Source of the DNA: Euborellia annulipes | Lineage: Eukaryota > Arthropoda > Insecta > Dermaptera > Anisolabididae | Assembly (NCBI GenBank): GCA_023213315.1 | Contig: JAKCPI010007984.1 | Coordinates: forward strand, 91,642 to 155,641 | DNA length: 64,000 bases | Direction: 5' to 3' | Shown here: positions 11,631 to 22,208 of the stretch, piece after piece | Position numbering within the stretch: the first letter of the stretch is position 1 | Layout: each line of letters begins with the position of its first letter | Notes under the pieces: generated by a model | Seen by the model: the letters and a program-made list of their open reading frames with translations, nothing else | Database searches by the model: none | Told to the model about the DNA's origin: nothing | Translations under genes and position numbers: made by a program

Positions 11631-11779
11631 GAGAAAACATATGAAGGAAGTTTACTTCTTATTTAAGCCGGATCTTCAGGCAGGTATTATAAAATTTTTT
11701 TTTTTTAAATAAATTTTTTATAATACCTGCCTGAAGATCCGGCTTAAATAAGAAATAAACTTCCTTCATATGTTTTCTC
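11631..11779. mobile_element. near-perfect palindromic element
   Basis: Arms of about 65 bp (GAGAAAACATATGAAGGAAG and complement) around an A/T loop. The right arm has CTGAAGATCCGG and an AATAAA-rich tail, like the ribozyme-bearing palindromes, but lacks GAAAC. Confidence 0.75.
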
Positions 11780-12189
11780 ATCAGATGACTCTTGCAACTT
11801 CCTAAATTCTAATTAAATTTAAATTAAATTTTTATCTTTTTTCCCCAAGTTTTGATCATTACATTTGTTCTGATGACAAATATCGCAGGATATATTAATA
11901 TATCAACATCAAAGAGGTTAACAAATATTGAATTTCTCTTTTATTCCTTTAGGCTTATTTGCAAATAATAAACAATCGAATTCAATTTCAATTATCTTTT
12001 ATGCTAAAAAGGGAATAAACTGGAAAATTTTTCTATATAAGCTTTCCATAATCCTAACAAAATTATTTTATCAGGAAATACGGAATTTTTTATTAGACAG
12101 AATGAAATCTAGAATAGACTATACTCTTACCTTAGGTTGTGTAATGTGCTATCCCACCAGATTTTTTGTGAGAAATTTAGTTTTGTTGT

Positions 12190-13815
12190 AATTATTATTA
12201 TTTGAAATTCCTACTGAGATCCCCATTTATATTCCCGAAGTGCTCTCATATTCACAGACACACACCTCAAACTAGGCTGTACGGCTTCTAGCCGTAGCCA
12301 GGAACTCCGTGAAGCTACATGATTTCCTATCTCTAACTCCTCTGCCTGCATTCATTTCTAGCTAATGAATTAATCCTTATTTCTAATTCCACCCGGTCCT
12401 TTTATCCAACATCTTCTATACAAGCGGGGCTTCTTTTATCCTTATTTTAGTTTCAGCAGGTCCTTTCTTAGCTTACTTCTTTAGAAGCGGGGCTTACTGC
12501 ATTACTGAGAGGGAATCTTCTTTACGTCCCTTCTATAGAACTGAAAAGGTACATCCGGAAGTACTACTTAATAATCTTGAGCCAATTTTATCTAAAAGGG
12601 TTGTGTTGCATGTCAGGAGAGGCAAATATCAAATATATATCAATATCATTGAATATTAAATTTGATAGCTCTTCTAGTTGTTGAGATATTTTGTTCAAAG
12701 ATATACAATCACAGACAGACCAATATGCGGGATTGGTCCCAACTTTGTTGAAATGAGAGACGCTCAGATTCCAAAAAGTTGGTCTCCAAAAAGCCAAAAT
12801 ATGAACATCGAAATTTTGTCACGGTTATAATATTTTCTTTCTCTTTATTATACAGTAAGCTTATATATAGCCAATATCCCCTCTGCAGAAAATTAAAATA
12901 AATATGCTTATGAGAATAATAATAGGCTAATAATGTTCGATAATAGTTATAGAAAGGGGAGGCTCGCTGGTGTAGAGGGCTAGGGTGTCGGCTTCTGGAA
13001 AGAAGATCTGTGTTCAAATCCTGAGCGTGATTGATTTTTTAATTAAATAAAAACATTTATTTAATGTAAACAAATCCTCAAGCAGGCACTGGATTGGAAT
13101 TTTGGATTTCACCACAATGGCCCCAAGCAACTCAACGAGGAGAGGGAGTTGCTGTGACAGCTCGTCCTGTGGAAGGGACGTAAAGAAGATTCCCTTTTTT
13201 TTCACCCCCTCCCCCATTTTCGGGTTTGGGGTTTGGGGTTTTTTAAATTTAAAAAAAGAGAAATATAATATTTCTTTTTTTATTTTTAAAATTTTTTCGC
13301 CCCCCCCTCGCGCTCTTTCTTTTTTTCCCTCTTCCCCCCCCTTTCGCCCCCTGCGCGTCGAGGATTTTTAAATAAATTTTAAAAAATAATAAAATATTTT
13401 TTTTTTTTTATTTCTTAAAACCTAAAACAAAAACCCCTAAAAATTTGTGTGTATAATAAAAAATAAAATTTTTGATACTGTCTGTTAAAGAAGATTCGCT
13501 TTCAGTGATGCATTCTTCGAAAGAAGAAGGCTATACGCCGGTGCTGAGGGAGTCCCTCCTTGAATTAGGGCATTCTCGCTAGATGAGGTTGGATAAATGG
13601 AATCGGGTGAAACCAGAAATAAAGGAATAGTTCACTATCTAGAAATGCATGCATGAGGAGGAGTTAGAGTTAGGAAATAAATGTAACTTCACGGGGTTGC
13701 CGGTAGATGACTACGGCCAGAGGCCGGTTGGGTTTGAGGTGTGGGTCTTCGTGCACGGAAGCACCTCGGGTAAATAAACGGGGATCCTGATAGGAATTTC
13801 AAATAATAATAATTT
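12190..13815. repeat. pair of inverted repeat arms around 0.9 kb
   Basis: Left arm about 12190-12540 and right arm about 13480-13815 are diverged inverted copies (TTATTTGAAATTCCTA, ACCTCAAAC, GTGAAG, TATCCAAC in matching order). A further short copy of the GGGAATCTTCTTTACGTCCC block lies inverted at 13168-13190. No coding frame of note. Family not recognised. Confidence 0.6.
12957..13024 (+). mobile_element. tRNA-like SINE head
   Basis: GGCTCGCTGGTGTAGAGG resembles a polymerase III A box, and GTTCAAATCC is an exact B-box core at the usual spacing. The acceptor stem does not close, so this is a tRNA-derived repeat and not a tRNA gene. Confidence 0.5.
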
Positions 13816-13829
13816 GCACTCAGGGGCTC

Positions 13830-14850
13830 ACATCAGTGAATATGTGGATCACGAGTTACCCGAGCCAATTTTGTCTTTTTTATTTCAGTCTTTTTCTTTT
13901 CCTTTATCAAAATATTGCTTGAAGGTTAGCATTTTTCTTGCTCACTCGCATTTCTAAATTATTCCCTCTCCAATGCCGACTAGAATAGAAGGAGAAAAGA
14001 AATAAAATTCGCTATATTTTTGCTGAAAACTTTTAACAAACCTATTATTTTTCTTTTTTTATACGTATAAATGTGTGTGTATATTGCCAATTGCAAATAA
14101 ATCCAAGCAATTTAATAGAAATCGTGTATACTATTGATTTCGCTATAAATATAGATCTCGAACTAAAAGATTTAATTTAAAAAGTTGTATCAAATATTTG
14201 AAAACTTTTTTTTCACCGGTGAGTGGTTGGTCGTATATTTTCCTTTTTTTTTTTTTGCTTACTTAGGCGATAAACTTTTTTTTACCCGGGAGGTTTTTGC
14301 ACCTGAATTGACTCTCACGCAGATTATTTACAAGGGGCCTAAGGCCCCTTGGCTCGCTCGGCTGCTCAAAGCTCACTTGACATCGACATCACACGTCCCT
14401 TGTCCAACCCTCACAACACCCTCATAAAATACAACTTAGTTGCCCACTATCATTGATTTACTTCAAGCCCTGTTTCTCTAGCAACTACTTACTTACCTTG
14501 AAACGTGCTATTCGTGTTCTTCTTTTTGTTTGGGTAATAAGATTATCGAGCTTGGGCTTATATAGTATCGTAGTATAGCCTATTAATTAAATAGTTGGTT
14601 AAAGTAGGCCTTCCTGATCTATAAAATTTAATCATTATATTTCCATGAAGTAGACTAATAAACCGTAGAGTAGCTACTGTGGAACAGTTGGAATAAACTG
14701 CTGCAGGCGCACGAGTTATAAGGTTGCAAAATTATAAATATTTTTAATATTTTCTATTTATTTATTTATTTAAAAGAACTGTTGGCATTAGGCCACCAGC
14801 CATTTTTGCCACCGCTAATATTTTCTATAAAATACGAAAAATTTCTTCAA
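13830..14850. other. intron DNA, no gene
   Basis: Mostly AT-rich. Holds the exact small palindrome AAGGGGCCTAAGGCCCCTT at about 14332-14350 and a moderately G+C-rich patch at 14340-14430 without a convincing frame. Confidence 0.4.
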
Positions 14851-15258
14851 AAATATTTTTTTCTTTCTCTTACCTCTATATATGTTAAGATATAGAGAGA
14901 GAAATTATTGGATTCATGTCGAAAATTCGATGTCGATTCGATGGATATATACACGTTTTGAGGTTCCCTGAATACAAAAAAGTGGTTTTCCGCGATATGG
15001 TCTGTCTGTGTGTCTCTGTTCAATTTGAAGAATGAAGAAATTGAGCTAGGAACTTGAAATTTTATATTTAAGTTAGGCACCCCCCTAGGGCGTGAAAATT
15101 AGCTTTTAATCAAAATCGGCCAAAAAGTATATTTTACTGATGTAGTTTTTCAGTTTCTTTCGATTTCCTCAAAATTTCCTCCAACAATTTTGATTAAAAT
15201 TCAAAAATCAATTATTAGGATTAGGTAGATGTAGACAGCCAGCAAAAAAAAACTTTAA

Positions 15259-15302
15259 TTATCGTCGACGTTTCGGAATCAATCCCATCGTCAGGACGAT
15301 AA
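15259..15302 (-). ncRNA. hammerhead-like ribozyme motif, complete
   Basis: Minus strand: UUAUCGUC, CUGACGA, U, GGGA-UUGA-UUCC, GAAA, CGUC, GACGAUAA. Stem I is 8 perfect pairs, stem II 4 pairs with a tetraloop, core exact, cleavage triplet GUC. Helix III is only ACGU, self-complementary, so a dimeric fold is plausible. Confidence 0.6.
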
Positions 15303-15322
15303 ACTGTTAATGTTGCTTCAGT

Positions 15323-15372
15323 TTATCGTCCTGAAGATGGGATCGATCGTGATTCCGAAACGTCGACGATAA
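15323..15372 (+). ncRNA. hammerhead-like ribozyme motif, complete
   Basis: Plus strand: UUAUCGUC, CUGAAGA, U, GGGAUC-loop-GAUUCC, GAAA, CGUC, GACGAUAA. Stem I 8 pairs, stem II 6 pairs with one G.U. Stem II and the variable core base differ from the copy at 15259 while pairing is kept. Confidence 0.6.
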
Positions 15373-15899
15373 TTAAATAAAGTTTTTTTTTTTTTCATTT
15401 GCATCTACCTAATCCTAATAATTACCACTCAGCCATCGAATTTCTTCTACTTAAAAATCACTAATTCTTTGCTCTTTGAAATGAATATTCTCATTTTTGG
15501 CATTGAGAAATCTGGTGCGACCAGTCACACCAGATTTTTTATTAATTTTGATTTAAAAAAAAGTTTTTTGATTTTTCACACAAGTACAAAGAATTTTTGA
15601 AAAAATTTTCTATTTTTAATATAAAATATGACTAAATTCAGACCCAGGTTCAGGGGGAGGGCGACCCCCTTTCACTAAAATAAAATCAAATAAGATGAAA
15701 AGTTAAAACTCGTTTTATTTAATTTTTTCTTTAATTGTTGAAGTTTCGGACTACAGGCATATCTTTCGTCAGGAATAAATACAGATTATGAAATTATTCT
15801 ATTCAAGAATTTTAAGTTCTAAAACGCAACTGCGACCGAAACGCTGACACTTAAATGGAAATTTAATAAGAAGAGCTTTAACTTAAAAAGTTTTTTAAA

Positions 15900-16128
15900 A
15901 AACATTCACACTTTTTCTCATTCACACAGTCTTTTCGGCAACTTAGGCCATTTAAGACTTTGACGATAACCGTTGTAGAGAATATATCTATTGTGGGGTC
16001 AGGCATTTCTATTTAAGCCATCTGGTATCCAAATGGCTTAAATAAAATCATTGGACTGCCTGGGTCCGAACCCGCGACGTTTGGTATAGGAGGTAGGCGC
16101 GCTACTTACTACGCCAAACTCGGGGGCC
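15900..16128 (-). mobile_element. tRNA-derived SINE
   Basis: Tail TTCACACTTTTTCTCATTCA, body and head with GGTCCGAACCCGCGACG (minus-strand box B). Flanks TAAAAAGTT on both sides suggest the duplication. Confidence 0.82.
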
Positions 16129-16763
16129 TAAAAAGTTAAAAATCATTAATTTCGGATTTTTGCTTTATCAGGCAATAAGAAATTTATAAAAAAGAACTTA
16201 CTTAAGATTAAAGAAGAATTCGTTCAACATGCATAAGAAAATTTTATTTCATTTTTGTTTAATATAGAGTATTATTAAATAATATAAATAGGTTCTTGAA
16301 AAATAGTCCTGGGAGTAATGTTTTCAAGATAATAATAATAACATTCAAGGTTAGTAGAAAGACAAGGTTGTCTCATACGGAGTGGAAAATGGTGGGGGGT
16401 TTTGGCAAATGACGTCACTCGAGTCCAAGATTCCCTAGTGACAAACGTTCTGAGTGCATATAGCTATTTGATATTTTGTACTTACATTACACATCCTTTA
16501 ATAAATCGATTTGGACATTGTTTTATCATTTTTGCTTATATTGGAGGTAATTAATTGAATGTTAAATCAAATAGTTAAAAAATATATATTTGATTCTAAT
16601 CATAACCTTTTTCAAAATATTCGATTTAGGCTGTTTTTTCATCTTTTTGAATCAACATTTCATTTGTGTGTTTGTGGCGCTTTCTTTACATGGATTCAAG
16701 GTAATCAATGAAATACTAAATCAATTATTTAAAATATATATTTCATTCTAATCATTCTTTTAG

Positions 16764-17588
16764 ATGCCTGGAACAATTTGCTCAGTTGCAATTTGTAAAA
16801 ATTCTTTTTATAAACAAAAGGAAGGAGAAGAAAAAATTATTGTTTTTTTTTCATTTCCAAAAGATGATAACCTACGAAAAGAATGGATTAGAAGATGTTA
16901 TCGAAAAGATAGTGTAAATCCAAAAACGGGAAGAATTTGCAACGTGCAAAATCTGATTTTCAAGAAGACATGCGAGAGAAAATTATGAATTTACCTCCCA
17001 AAATTCGATTAAAGCCAACAGGTAGGTAAAAAATACTCTCTCTCTATATATATATATATACACAAGGCTTTTTTCACTATAGGCTATACCCATGTCCACT
17101 GAGATTCTAATTTTACTTTTTATTTTAGTAATATCTTATTTATTATTAATATATCAAGCTATATATATTCAGCTGTTCCATCGTTATTTTTAAAACCCAG
17201 TGATGTACCAATTCCTGAGGAATCAGCCCGATTGGCCCGAGATAAAAGAAAGGAAGAAAAAGAAATATTGGAAGATTTAATGAAGAAGGTTTCTGAAACT
17301 TCAAGTCTACAAACAAATATTTCGCAGACAGAAAAAGATGAAGAAGATAAAATAGATGAAGAAAAAAAATATAACAAAGGCAGTTTAAAAAAAGAAAAAA
17401 ACATAATAAATAAAATAACTAAATATGTATTTAAAAAATGCCCAGAAATTCCTATAATTTTAGAAAAATCATTCGTTAAATTAAGAGTTTTATTTAGAAT
17501 AAAATTTTTTAATTCCCAAAGAGTAGTTACTAATAGAATTTCTTTAATGAAAAGAAAACTTTCTGACGAGGGAAGAAAAAAATCTTAA
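16764..17588 (+). pseudogene. THAP-domain protein, frameshifted (two exons)
   Basis: Exon 1 (16764-17021) starts MPGTICSVAIC and shows the THAP layout: Cys6 and Cys11, Pro32, Trp41, Cys59. The fourth zinc ligand (His of Cys-x2-His) should follow, but about four bases are missing at 16943. This removes the His and shifts the frame, which otherwise continues through KSDFQEDM and LPPKIRLKP. The intron runs from GTAGGT (17022) to TTCAG (17172). Exon 2 (17173-17588) restores AVPSLF, the C-terminal THAP box, across a split Ala codon. It continues with a Lys/Glu-rich helical region and stops at 17586. The exact splice phase and AVPxxF box make the gene model convincing; the break makes it non-functional or an assembly error. 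It belongs to the transposon 16346-18634. Confidence 0.8.
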
Positions 17589-17700
17589 AAAAAAAAAGAA
17601 GAAAACTATTTCATAAGAAATAAATATTAATAGAATAATAGACAGGAAGAGAGAATGTCAGCCCAACAGGACAGCCCCTATCGAATAAAAATCTCAATCC

Positions 17701-17744
17701 AGAAGGCGTTTCGGTTTTAATTGAATAAAGCCATCATCAGTTCT
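17701..17744 (-). ncRNA. hammerhead-like motif, cleavage site altered
   Basis: Minus: AGAA, CUGAUGA, U, stem II (GGCUUUA... pairing with ...UUAAAACC, one mismatch), GAAA, CGCC, UUCU. Stem I has 4 pairs. GCC replaces GUC, so cleavage is doubtful. Confidence 0.45.
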
Positions 17745-17848
17745 CAAGAGATTATTGGCTCAAGGTTGGGATGCAGAGAGTGTTGTTTTATATAAACATA
17801 TACAAAATTATATAAAAATATAACATTTGCATAGCCAATAATCTCTTG

Positions 17849-17892
17849 AGAACTGATGATGGCTTTATTTAATTAAAACCGAAACGCCTTCT
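17849..17892 (+). ncRNA. hammerhead-like motif, cleavage site altered
   Basis: Mirror of 17701-17744 in the other arm: AGAA, CTGATGA, T, GGCTTTATTT...AAAACC, GAAA, CGCC, TTCT. Confidence 0.45.
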
Positions 17893-18001
17893 GGATTGAA
17901 ATTTTTATTCGATAGGGACTGTCCTGTTTGGCTGACATTCTCTCTTCCTGTCTATTATTCTATTAATATTAAAAATATAACATTTTCTTATGAAATAGTT
18001 T

Positions 18002-18235
18002 AGGTAGAGAGGTCATACCATCCTTGTTAAGGTTTTTGGCCAGGTTTTCCTTAACAACTTAAGGCGAATGTCGGGATGGCTAATGCGACGTTTACTATAC
18101 ATTTCTATTTTTTTTCCTTTTGTTTTGTTTTGTTATATTTGTTATTATATTTAAATTTGTATTGTGTTTGTTGGACCTAGCCACCGGGGACTGGTGCCTC
18201 TAAGCGGGTCGTAATAAATTTATTTATTTTATTTA
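18002..18235 (+). mobile_element. possible non-LTR retrotransposon 3' end
   Basis: TAAGGCGAATGTCGGGATGG resembles the 3' untranslated signature seen in some arthropod Jockey/RTE-type LINEs. It is followed by T-rich DNA and an AATAAATTTATTTATTTTAT tail. No reverse transcriptase frame is present. Confidence 0.35.
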
Positions 18236-19020
18236 AAATATGTTCCATTTTTATTTTTTTGAAATATTATTTAATGTTTTTTTCAGCACTAGAGAAAATA
18301 ATAATTTTTTTTAAAATATATTAATTAAATAATAGAAAGTAAAACAAAAATGAAGACAATTCGGAAAAAAAATACTTTCTACTTATATTATATATTGTTA
18401 TATAGGTAAGAGAAAGTAAAAGGAAAAATTAAATATTTTAATTTAAAATTTATATTCAAAATGATGAAAGAAAATTAAAAGGAACAACTTTTAAATATCA
18501 ATCGTAAAAAGCCAGAGAGAGATAAATACTATATATAAAATAAGAATTCAAATTTGGGCTTCTTGATGACGATTTCCCGCCTTCGCTCTGATTGGTCGAG
18601 CCGTATGAGACAACCTTGTCATCTATTAGCCTTGAATAACATTGTCTCTCTGAAGTAGAGGAAAAAAAAAAAGAAAAGAGAAAGAGAATCCATCTCTATT
18701 TGTATAAAACGAACAAACTCATTCCTTTTCTTTATTTATTCAAGTTTATTTCGTCTTCCTCTTGTCTGTTTGCCATCTTCACTATTCTGTTATTTTATAT
18801 CCAGCTTTAGGATTAAAAAGGGACCCCCTGACTAACAAGGGGACGGCCAAGTGAGTATATCACGGATTCGTTTGAAAAAAATTGAGGTGATACTTTGAGC
18901 CAAAAAAATTTTCACGTGTTTCGGCGTTTTACTCCATAGAGCCCTGATTGGCCAAAAAAATAAATAAATACCGAAACAATTTTCGCGCTTTCAAGTAGTT
19001 TCTGTTTGAAACATTACGTA

Positions 19021-19089
19021 ACAGTCAGCTGTGGCTAGGTTGGTAGCGTAGCCGACTGGTAAGTATGTGGTCCCGGGTTCAAACGACGG
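19021..19089 (+). repeat. tRNA-like sequence in left palindrome arm
   Basis: TGGCTAGGTTGGTAGCG is close to an A box and CCGGGTTCAAACGA close to a B box at tRNA spacing. An inverted copy lies at 19675-19740. The acceptor stem is not closed, so a tRNA-derived piece and not a tRNA gene. Confidence 0.45.
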
Positions 19090-19674
19090 AGTAAGCAATT
19101 TTTTTTTTTTAAATCTTTTTATGTTATTGTAACAAACAATATATTTAAAACTGTTTCATATTTTTTTTTTCATATTTTATTATTTTTTTTTAGTAATTAA
19201 ATTTTAAAATTTTTTTAAATATCCTTTATAAACTGCGCTAATTGTCGCCTACTTATTTGTTTTGCATGTTTTTATGACTTATATCACCCTACTTCGTGTG
19301 GGGTAAGTGTACAAGTAAATTAACAAAGTAAGTTATCTATATTCGCTTGACTACCTAATTTCTTTTATTAAATATAAGCAAATAAATTTTTTATTAATAT
19401 CACGTATTTATTTAATTAATGGATTATTTTATGCCTTCTTTATTTCTTAATATATTTATATAGTGTAATAAATGATATTTTCTTCATGAATTTAAATTAA
19501 ATTTTAATTTTAAGGTAATAAATAAACTCGAAAAACAATTTTAACAAAATTTTAAAATTTAATTACTAAAAAAAAATAATAAAATATGAAAAAAAAAATA
19601 TGAAACAGTTTTAAATATATTGTTTGTTACAATAACATAAAAAGATTAAAAAAAAAAAATTGCTTACTCCGTCG

Positions 19675-19740
19675 TTTGAACCCGGGACCACATACTTACC
19701 AGTCGGCTACGCTACCAACCTAGCCACAGCTGACTGTTAC
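19675..19740 (-). repeat. tRNA-like sequence in right palindrome arm
   Basis: Inverted copy of 19021-19089 with the same box-like motifs. Confidence 0.45.
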
Positions 19741-20225
19741 GTAATATTTCAAACAGAAACTACTTGAAAGCGCGAAAATTATTTCAGTATTTATTTATTT
19801 TTTTTTGGCCAATCGGGGCTCTATGGAGTAAAACGCCGAAACACGTGAAAATTTTTTTGGCTCAAAGTATCACCTCAATTTTTTTCAAACGAATCCGTGA
19901 TATACTCACTTGGCCGTCCCCTTGTAAGTCTCATTTCCAAAACAATTTAATCTTATAACATGATAAATAATAAATTATCACTGATGTTTAATTATCATTC
20001 ATAATTTACTGTGTTTCAAATTAGAATGATGATTAAATGAAAATTGATGTAGCAAGTTAAAAATTTTTTTTTTTTTACTTTGATTACATTTTTTTGTCTT
20101 CCACATGTACATGACGGTCTGTTCTCGGGTTCAACTTTAATTTCTTGTGTCAACCTTTCACTGCACAATAACTGTCTTTATTCACAAAATAGGTCTACTC
20201 TTTACATTAAATTTCCTCTTTGTGC

Positions 20226-20364
20226 CCGGGACGGATTAGGGGGGACGACCCAGGGGGGGGACAATTGAAGCCAATTCAATTTAAATAAATAGGGACGGGG
20301 CTAAATGCCTCCGATGCCGAAAAAAAACAGCCCCTACCGACCAAATTGCATTAATCCGTCCCTG
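20226..20364. mobile_element. short hAT-like MITE containing a SINE tail
   Basis: Ends CCGGGACGGATTAGG and TTAATCCGTCCCTG. Perfect 8 bp duplication CTTTGTGC (20218-20225, 20365-20372). The middle has the GCCTCCGATGCCGAAAAA tail of the second SINE family. Confidence 0.8.
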
Positions 20365-20784
20365 CTTTGTGCTAAGTTTAGATGTTTTTCACTGTTTCTC
20401 AATTAGCTTTATAAATTATATTATTCTTCATTAAGAATCAAAGTCAATTTATCCATTTTATTAAACTTGAAAAATTATACAAAGTTCACAATTTCTTAAA
20501 GGTTAACCAAGGAGCTATAAAATGAAAAATTTTAATTATGGATATAATTTGCATAAACAATTAAACTTTTCACTTCTTTAAGCTAACTTGATAATTGATC
20601 CTATATATTTAATTAATTAAAATTATAATTAATTAATTATTATTACCTCTTTTAACATTAATGATTAGATTTATGACATATCAAAAAAGTAGAGAACTCA
20701 CCTCTGTGGAGAGGTAGGGGTTTCTTTATAATCTCGGGGCCAGTCGCCCAATCTTTGTTCGTTTCTGGCGGCTCAATGGGGCTT

Positions 20785-21012
20785 CAAAGTTAGTGACATC
20801 CTTGGGGGAAAATTTTTTTTTCTTAAAATTTACTTATAAATAGGTATTTCAAATTTGGCCAAAAGATATTTAATTAAATTTTTTATAGTTTATATACCAT
20901 TAGATCTTCTTCTGTCCTCGCCATTATTAATCCCGCGGTGCTTATATACCATTAGATATACGATTTTATTTTGAACATAAAATTTTAAAAAGTTCAGAGC
21001 CCTTGAGGGGAT
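20785..21012 (-). mobile_element. fragment of the 9861-10107 MITE family
   Basis: AATTTGGCCAAAAGATATTT, CTTAAAATTTACTTA and TTCAGAGCCCTTG occur in reversed order and orientation relative to 9861-10107. A short insertion splits it near 20905-20955. Confidence 0.65.
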
Positions 21013-21085
21013 CCCAAATTTTTGACTGTTTTAGCTCTCACCTCATTGCTGCATTTCATTTTTTTTCCTTTCGACCTTTTTTTTT

Positions 21086-21746
21086 TACTTTCTCTTACCT
21101 ATGTATATATGTAATATATATATATAGAGAAAGTATTGGATTCATGTCAAAAATTCGATGTCGAGATTTTGATGGATATACACGTTTTGAGGTCCCTTGA
21201 ATCCAAAAAAGTGGTTTTCGCGACATGGTCTGTCTGTGGGTGTGTGGGTGTGTGTTCAATTTTAAGCATGAAGGAATTGAGCTACGAGGTTGAAATTTTA
21301 TATATAACTTAAACACCCCCGGGACCGGAAAAATAAGCTTTTAATCAAAATCGGCCAAAGAGTACTAGTACTTTACTGATGTACTTTTTCAGTTTTTTTC
21401 GAATTTCTCAAAATTTGCTCCAACGATTTTTTTTTTAAATTCAAAAATCAATTATTTTTTAGATTCTCTTTAAAATGTATATTCTCATTTTGCAATTGAA
21501 ATCTTCTGAAGACCACTTTACTCTTGTATTTCATAGGGAAGATAGGAGAAATGGTTGCCATGGTAACAAAACATAAATATTTTCCTATACTTATAAATTT
21601 TACATCTGAATTCATATGTTCCGTACTGTCGGGAACTAAATATATGTCGACACAAAAAATCTGGTGTGACAAGCACAGTACACAACTTTCGATTACCGAA
21701 GGTAAGAGAAAGTTGTGTGCTGTGCGCCAGTCACACCAGATTTTTT
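21086..21746 (+). repeat. Rep-A, full length
   Basis: Reference copy. TACTTTCTCTTACC mini-palindrome, GTATTGGATTCATGTC, GTCTGTCTGTGGGTGTGTG, GTACTAGTACTTTACTGATG, CCATGGTAACAAAACATAAA, TATATGTCGACACAAAAAAT, then the terminal hairpin ending CACACCAGATTTTTT. Confidence 0.9.
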
Positions 21747-21836
21747 GTTTAAAAACGACACAAGCTGAGACAAACAATTGATTAACCTTTAGCAAATGGA
21801 TTTGATCTCCCCTAAGATGCTTACGTAATACTTAAC

Positions 21837-22208
21837 AAAAAAATCTGGTGTGTCTGTCGCACAGCGGTAATCGAAAGTTGTGTTTTGTGCTTGTCACACC
21901 AGATTTTTCGTGTTGACATATATTTAGTTTCCGCCGATATATTAGAATTCAAGATGTAAAATTTATAAACATGGGAAAATATTTATATTTTCATAAAACC
22001 GAAAAAAAAAAACAAATTTAAAAAGTCCATCAGTAAAGTACTACTTTTTTTTGGTTGATTTTTGTTACGTGCCAGGGGTGTGCTTAACTTTATATATAAA
22101 ATTTCAACTTCTTATCTCTTCTTCTCCTTTTTTGACATGAAACCAATACTTTCTCTCTATATATAAGTATATGTATATTAACATATACATATAGGTAAGA
22201 GAAAGTAA
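21837..22208 (-). repeat. Rep-A, internally deleted
   Basis: Opposite orientation to the copy at 21086, hairpins facing each other about 90 bp apart. About half the body is missing. Ends in GGTAAGAGAAAGTA. Confidence 0.85.

Larger units (their letters stand above)
15210..15423. mobile_element. palindromic element with two complete ribozyme-like motifs
   Basis: Arms of about 95 bp begin AATTATTAGGATTAGGTAGA and end in the complement. Each arm carries a complete hammerhead-like motif pointing outward, only about 20 bp apart at the centre, followed by an AATAAAG/poly-T tail. Confidence 0.8.
14853..15540 (+). repeat. Rep-A copy split by a palindromic element
   Basis: 5' end TTTCTTTCTCTTACC, then the standard body (TTCATGTCGAAAATTCGATG, GGTCTGTCTGTGTGTC). 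The element 15210-15423 interrupts the AATTATT segment, and the copy resumes to a shortened terminal hairpin (AAATCTGGTGCGACCAGTCA). Confidence 0.8.
17605..18001. mobile_element. palindromic element with two ribozyme-like motifs
   Basis: Long arms from AAACTATTTCATAAGAAA to its complement. The inner arm GACAGGAAGAGAGAATGTCA is shared with 7980-8165. Both arms carry CUGAUGA and GAAACGCC. Inserted just after the stop codon of the THAP gene. Confidence 0.75.
16346..18634 (+). mobile_element. P-element-like DNA transposon, internally deleted
   Basis: Terminal inverted repeats of 34-35 bp: left 16346-16380 starts CAAGGTTAGTAG and ends TTGTCTCATACGG. The right end 18601-18634 is its complement with a few differences. 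Both ends are flanked by AATAACATT (16337-16345, 18635-18643), i.e. an 8-9 bp duplication. It carries a two-exon THAP-domain gene of about 225 residues but nothing resembling the catalytic part of a transposase. P elements are the known THAP-transposase family with 8 bp duplications. THAP plus a charged helical region only is the layout of Drosophila KP-type deletion derivatives. A palindromic element (17605-18001) and a LINE-like tail have inserted into its 3' half. Confidence 0.75.
18836..19924. mobile_element. 1.09 kb long-arm palindromic transposon, TAA flanks
   Basis: Arms of about 390 bp start CAAGGGGACGGCCAAGTGAG and end in the complement. They are flanked by TAA (18833-18835, 19925-19927), as in PIF/Harbinger elements. 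The arms differ at only a few positions. Both contain a tRNA-like segment. No coding frame. Confidence 0.8.

Noticed and set aside
12957..13024. Genuine tRNA gene
   Set aside because: Boxes A and B are present but the acceptor stem does not close.
15695..15800. Additional hammerhead-like motif (minus: CUGACGA ... UCCGAAACUUC)
   Set aside because: The core is present, but stem I does not pair and stem II is disrupted; a relic at best.
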